NCBI RefSeq assembly: GCF_036013935.1
Contig: NZ_CP107902.1
Span: 7,349,001 to 7,413,000 of the forward strand
DNA: 64,000 bases
Source: Streptomyces sp. NBC_00461
GTDB taxonomy: Bacteria; Actinomycetota; Actinomycetes; Streptomycetales; Streptomycetaceae
Reading direction: 5' to 3'
Position numbers and translations under genes: made by a program. The notes beneath the pieces were generated by a model. It was not told where the DNA came from, did not search any database, and saw only the letters and a program-made list of their open reading frames with translations. Below are positions 62,688 to 64,000 of the stretch, piece after piece (position 1 is the stretch's first letter; each line of letters starts with the position of its first letter).

Positions 62688-63140
62688 TCAGGCGGACCGC
62701 CGCTGCTGGGGCACCACCGGCAGCCGGAACCAGACGGCCTTGCCCGACGTGGTCGGCCGATGCCCGCAGGACGAGCTGAGCGCGCGGATCAGCAGCAGTC
62801 CGCGCCCGTGCTCCTGCCAGGGATCGGGCACCTGCTCGCCCGGCCAGGTGAGGTTGTGGGGCGGCGCCGGGTCCGGGTCGTGCACCTCGACCTGGCAGCC
62901 GCTGGGCAGCAGCTCCAGCACGAGCTCTATGGGGGAGTCCCCGACGGTGTGCTCCACCGCGTTCGCGACCAGCTCCGCCGTGAGCAGTTCCGCGGTGTCG
63001 CAGTCGGCCCCGTGGTCCAGCTCGGCCAGCGCGGTGCGCACCAGTGCGCGGGCCACGGGCACGGCCGCGGCGGAATGCGGCAGCGCGATGCGCCAGGAGG
63101 CGGAGGCGGCGGGGCGTTCGTACAAGGCGGGTCCGTTCAT
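62688..63140 (-). CDS. Anti-sigma-like ATP-binding protein (HATPase_c, RsbW type)
   Basis: A 150-residue single-domain GHKL ATPase like RsbW/SpoIIAB. The N box is in TAELLTAELVANAVEHTVGD, the G1 box in VEVHDPDPAPP, and G2 in QEHGRGLLLIRALSSSCG. Streptomyces encodes many of these, usually as regulators of sigma or anti-anti-sigma factors. No partner gene is adjacent. ATG at 63140. It converges with the ornithine carbamoyltransferase gene with 15 bases between stops. Confidence 0.85.
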   Translation of the reverse strand: MNGPALYERPAASASWRIALPHSAAAVPVARALVRTALAELDHGADCDTAELLTAELVANAVEHTVGDSPIELVLELLPSGCQVEVHDPDPAPPHNLTWPGEQVPDPWQEHGRGLLLIRALSSSCGHRPTTSGKAVWFRLPVVPQQRRSA

Positions 63141-63461
63141 GAGCAGGCTGTCCTGCTTTCAACCTTATGAAATGGTACGGCGCCGTGGACAAAGGCGTTC
63201 AACGGGCACCGTGCGGGACCTTCGGCCCCGTTGACGAGCGACTTACCCGTAACAACGGCCCGCCTCGCGCGGCCGCTCCCACCGTTGCCGCTCTGTCGAC
63301 GAGCCGTGACGGATGTGACCGGGCCGGGTCGGATCCGGTCAGCCGTATCGTGGACTCGTGACGACAGTCAAAGATGAGTGATAGCTTCGAAGGGCAGAGC
63401 TCTCAGTACGGCAGTGCCCGCCTCGCGAGGAGGGTGCCCGCCCCCGAGGAGGCCGCACGTC
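63141..63461. other. 321-bp divergent intergenic region
   Basis: It holds the promoters for the leftward anti-sigma-like gene and the rightward crotonase. No gene or clear operator is seen; scattered short palindromes such as TTCGAA at 63386 are not convincing. Confidence 0.5.
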
Positions 63462-64000
63462 ATGAGTCCCTTCACCGGCTCCGCAGCCCGCACCGCCCAT
63501 TGGGAGCACCTGCGCGTCGAGCTCACCGACGGTGTCGCCCGGGTGACCCTGGCCCGCCCTGACAAGCTCAACGCGCTCACCTTCGGCGCCTACGCCGACC
63601 TGCGCGACCTGCTCGCCGAGCTGTCCCGTGAGCGAGCGGTACGGGCCCTGGTGCTGGCCGGCGAGGGCCGCGGCTTCTGCTCCGGCGGCGACGTCGACGA
63701 GATCATCGGCGCGACCCTGTCCATGGACACCGCCCAGCTCCTCGACTTCAACCGCATGACCGGCCAGACCGTGCGGGCGATCCGCGAGTGCCCGTTCCCG
63801 GTGATCGCCGCGGTGCACGGGGTGGCGGCGGGCGCAGGCGCGGTCCTGGCCCTGGCCGCGGACTTCCGCGTGGCCGACCCCACGGCCCGCTTCGCGTTCC
63901 TCTTCACCCGCGTGGGCCTCTCCGGCGGCGACATGGGCGCCGCATACCTGCTGCCGAGGGTCGTCGGCCTGGGCCACGCGACCCGCCTGCTGATGCTGGG
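63462..64000 (+). CDS. Enoyl-CoA hydratase/isomerase family protein (3' end outside window)
   Basis: The first 179 residues of a crotonase are visible and the frame is open at the window end. Motifs: VARVTLARPDKLNALTFGAY, LAGEGRGFCSGGDVDEIIGA (first oxyanion-hole loop) and VHGVAAGAGAVLALAADFRV (second loop with glycines). Then ARFAFLFTRVGLSGGDMGAA. ATG at 63462 with GAGGAGG 9 bases upstream. It is a normal fatty-acid or aromatic degradation-type crotonase, in contrast with the divergent one at 34092. Confidence 0.88.
   Translation, partial: MSPFTGSAARTAHWEHLRVELTDGVARVTLARPDKLNALTFGAYADLRDLLAELSRERAVRALVLAGEGRGFCSGGDVDEIIGATLSMDTAQLLDFNRMTGQTVRAIRECPFPVIAAVHGVAAGAGAVLALAADFRVADPTARFAFLFTRVGLSGGDMGAAYLLPRVVGLGHATRLLML

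Overview
The window is high-GC actinobacterial chromosome and is almost certainly Streptomyces. Supporting signs are the strong G/C third-codon bias, GTG and TTG starts with GAGGAGG-type ribosome sites, 4-bp start/stop overlaps, and family content typical of that genus (DUF6153, DUF5990, CopC-CopD fusion, furA-katG, Hen1-Pnkp, SPFH plus NAD-kinase-like pair). No rRNA, tRNA, CRISPR array or intact insertion sequence was found.

Positions 1-27.9 kb form a metal and redox island. It holds an MFS transporter end, a CopA-type copper ATPase with a small Met/His anchor protein and a PCuAC-like protein, an ECF sigma factor, and a mosaic wreck of a metal-chelate ABC importer. Next come a cobalamin riboswitch controlling cbtB-cbtA and the convergent katG-furA pair. 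A dense set of secreted or membrane copper proteins follows: two cupredoxins, two YceI-like proteins, a CopC-CopD fusion, DUF305, DUF6153, YcnI and two paralogous Met-rich membrane proteins. Inside the island lie a one-polypeptide assimilatory nitrate reductase fused to a CysJ-like flavoreductase, an XdhC-like protein and a small molybdopterin-domain protein. A MarR regulator with three visible operator-like sites faces the second YceI gene.

Positions 27.9-34 kb are housekeeping-like: a polytopic GT-C-like membrane protein, a SepF paralogue, a small AAA ATPase overlapping a MazG-like pyrophosphohydrolase, small unknowns and an F420-type luciferase-like oxidoreductase.

Positions 34.1-51.6 kb are an unusual biosynthetic gene cluster built around carrier proteins. 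A leftward arm encodes ACP, a ketosynthase-like protein lacking the active-site Cys, a full ketosynthase and a crotonase. A 365-bp divergent promoter separates it from a rightward arm. That arm encodes an amino-acid hydroxylase-like 2OG/Fe dioxygenase, a class II aaRS-like amino acid:carrier-protein ligase with its own carrier protein, a MATE exporter, an ATP-grasp ligase and a GSA-type PLP enzyme. It continues with a single-module C-A-T-TE NRPS, an SDR, an Sfp-type PPTase, a DDAH/amidinotransferase-fold enzyme and a BtrH-like acyltransferase. By inference, an amino acid is activated by the ligase, held on a small carrier, elongated or modified, condensed by the NRPS, and moved to an amine by the BtrH-like protein. 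I cannot match the combination to a characterised pathway.

Positions 51.8-64 kb carry the RNA-repair pair hen1-pnkp, then a RiPP-type radical SAM maturase with a candidate 27-residue peptide directly upstream. They continue with an NAD-kinase-like/SPFH operon, arginine deiminase and ornithine carbamoyltransferase, an anti-sigma-like ATPase and the start of a crotonase. Repeats include a 167-bp near-perfect palindrome at a gene's stop codon, an eight-copy 19-bp minisatellite and a three-copy 37-bp repeat.
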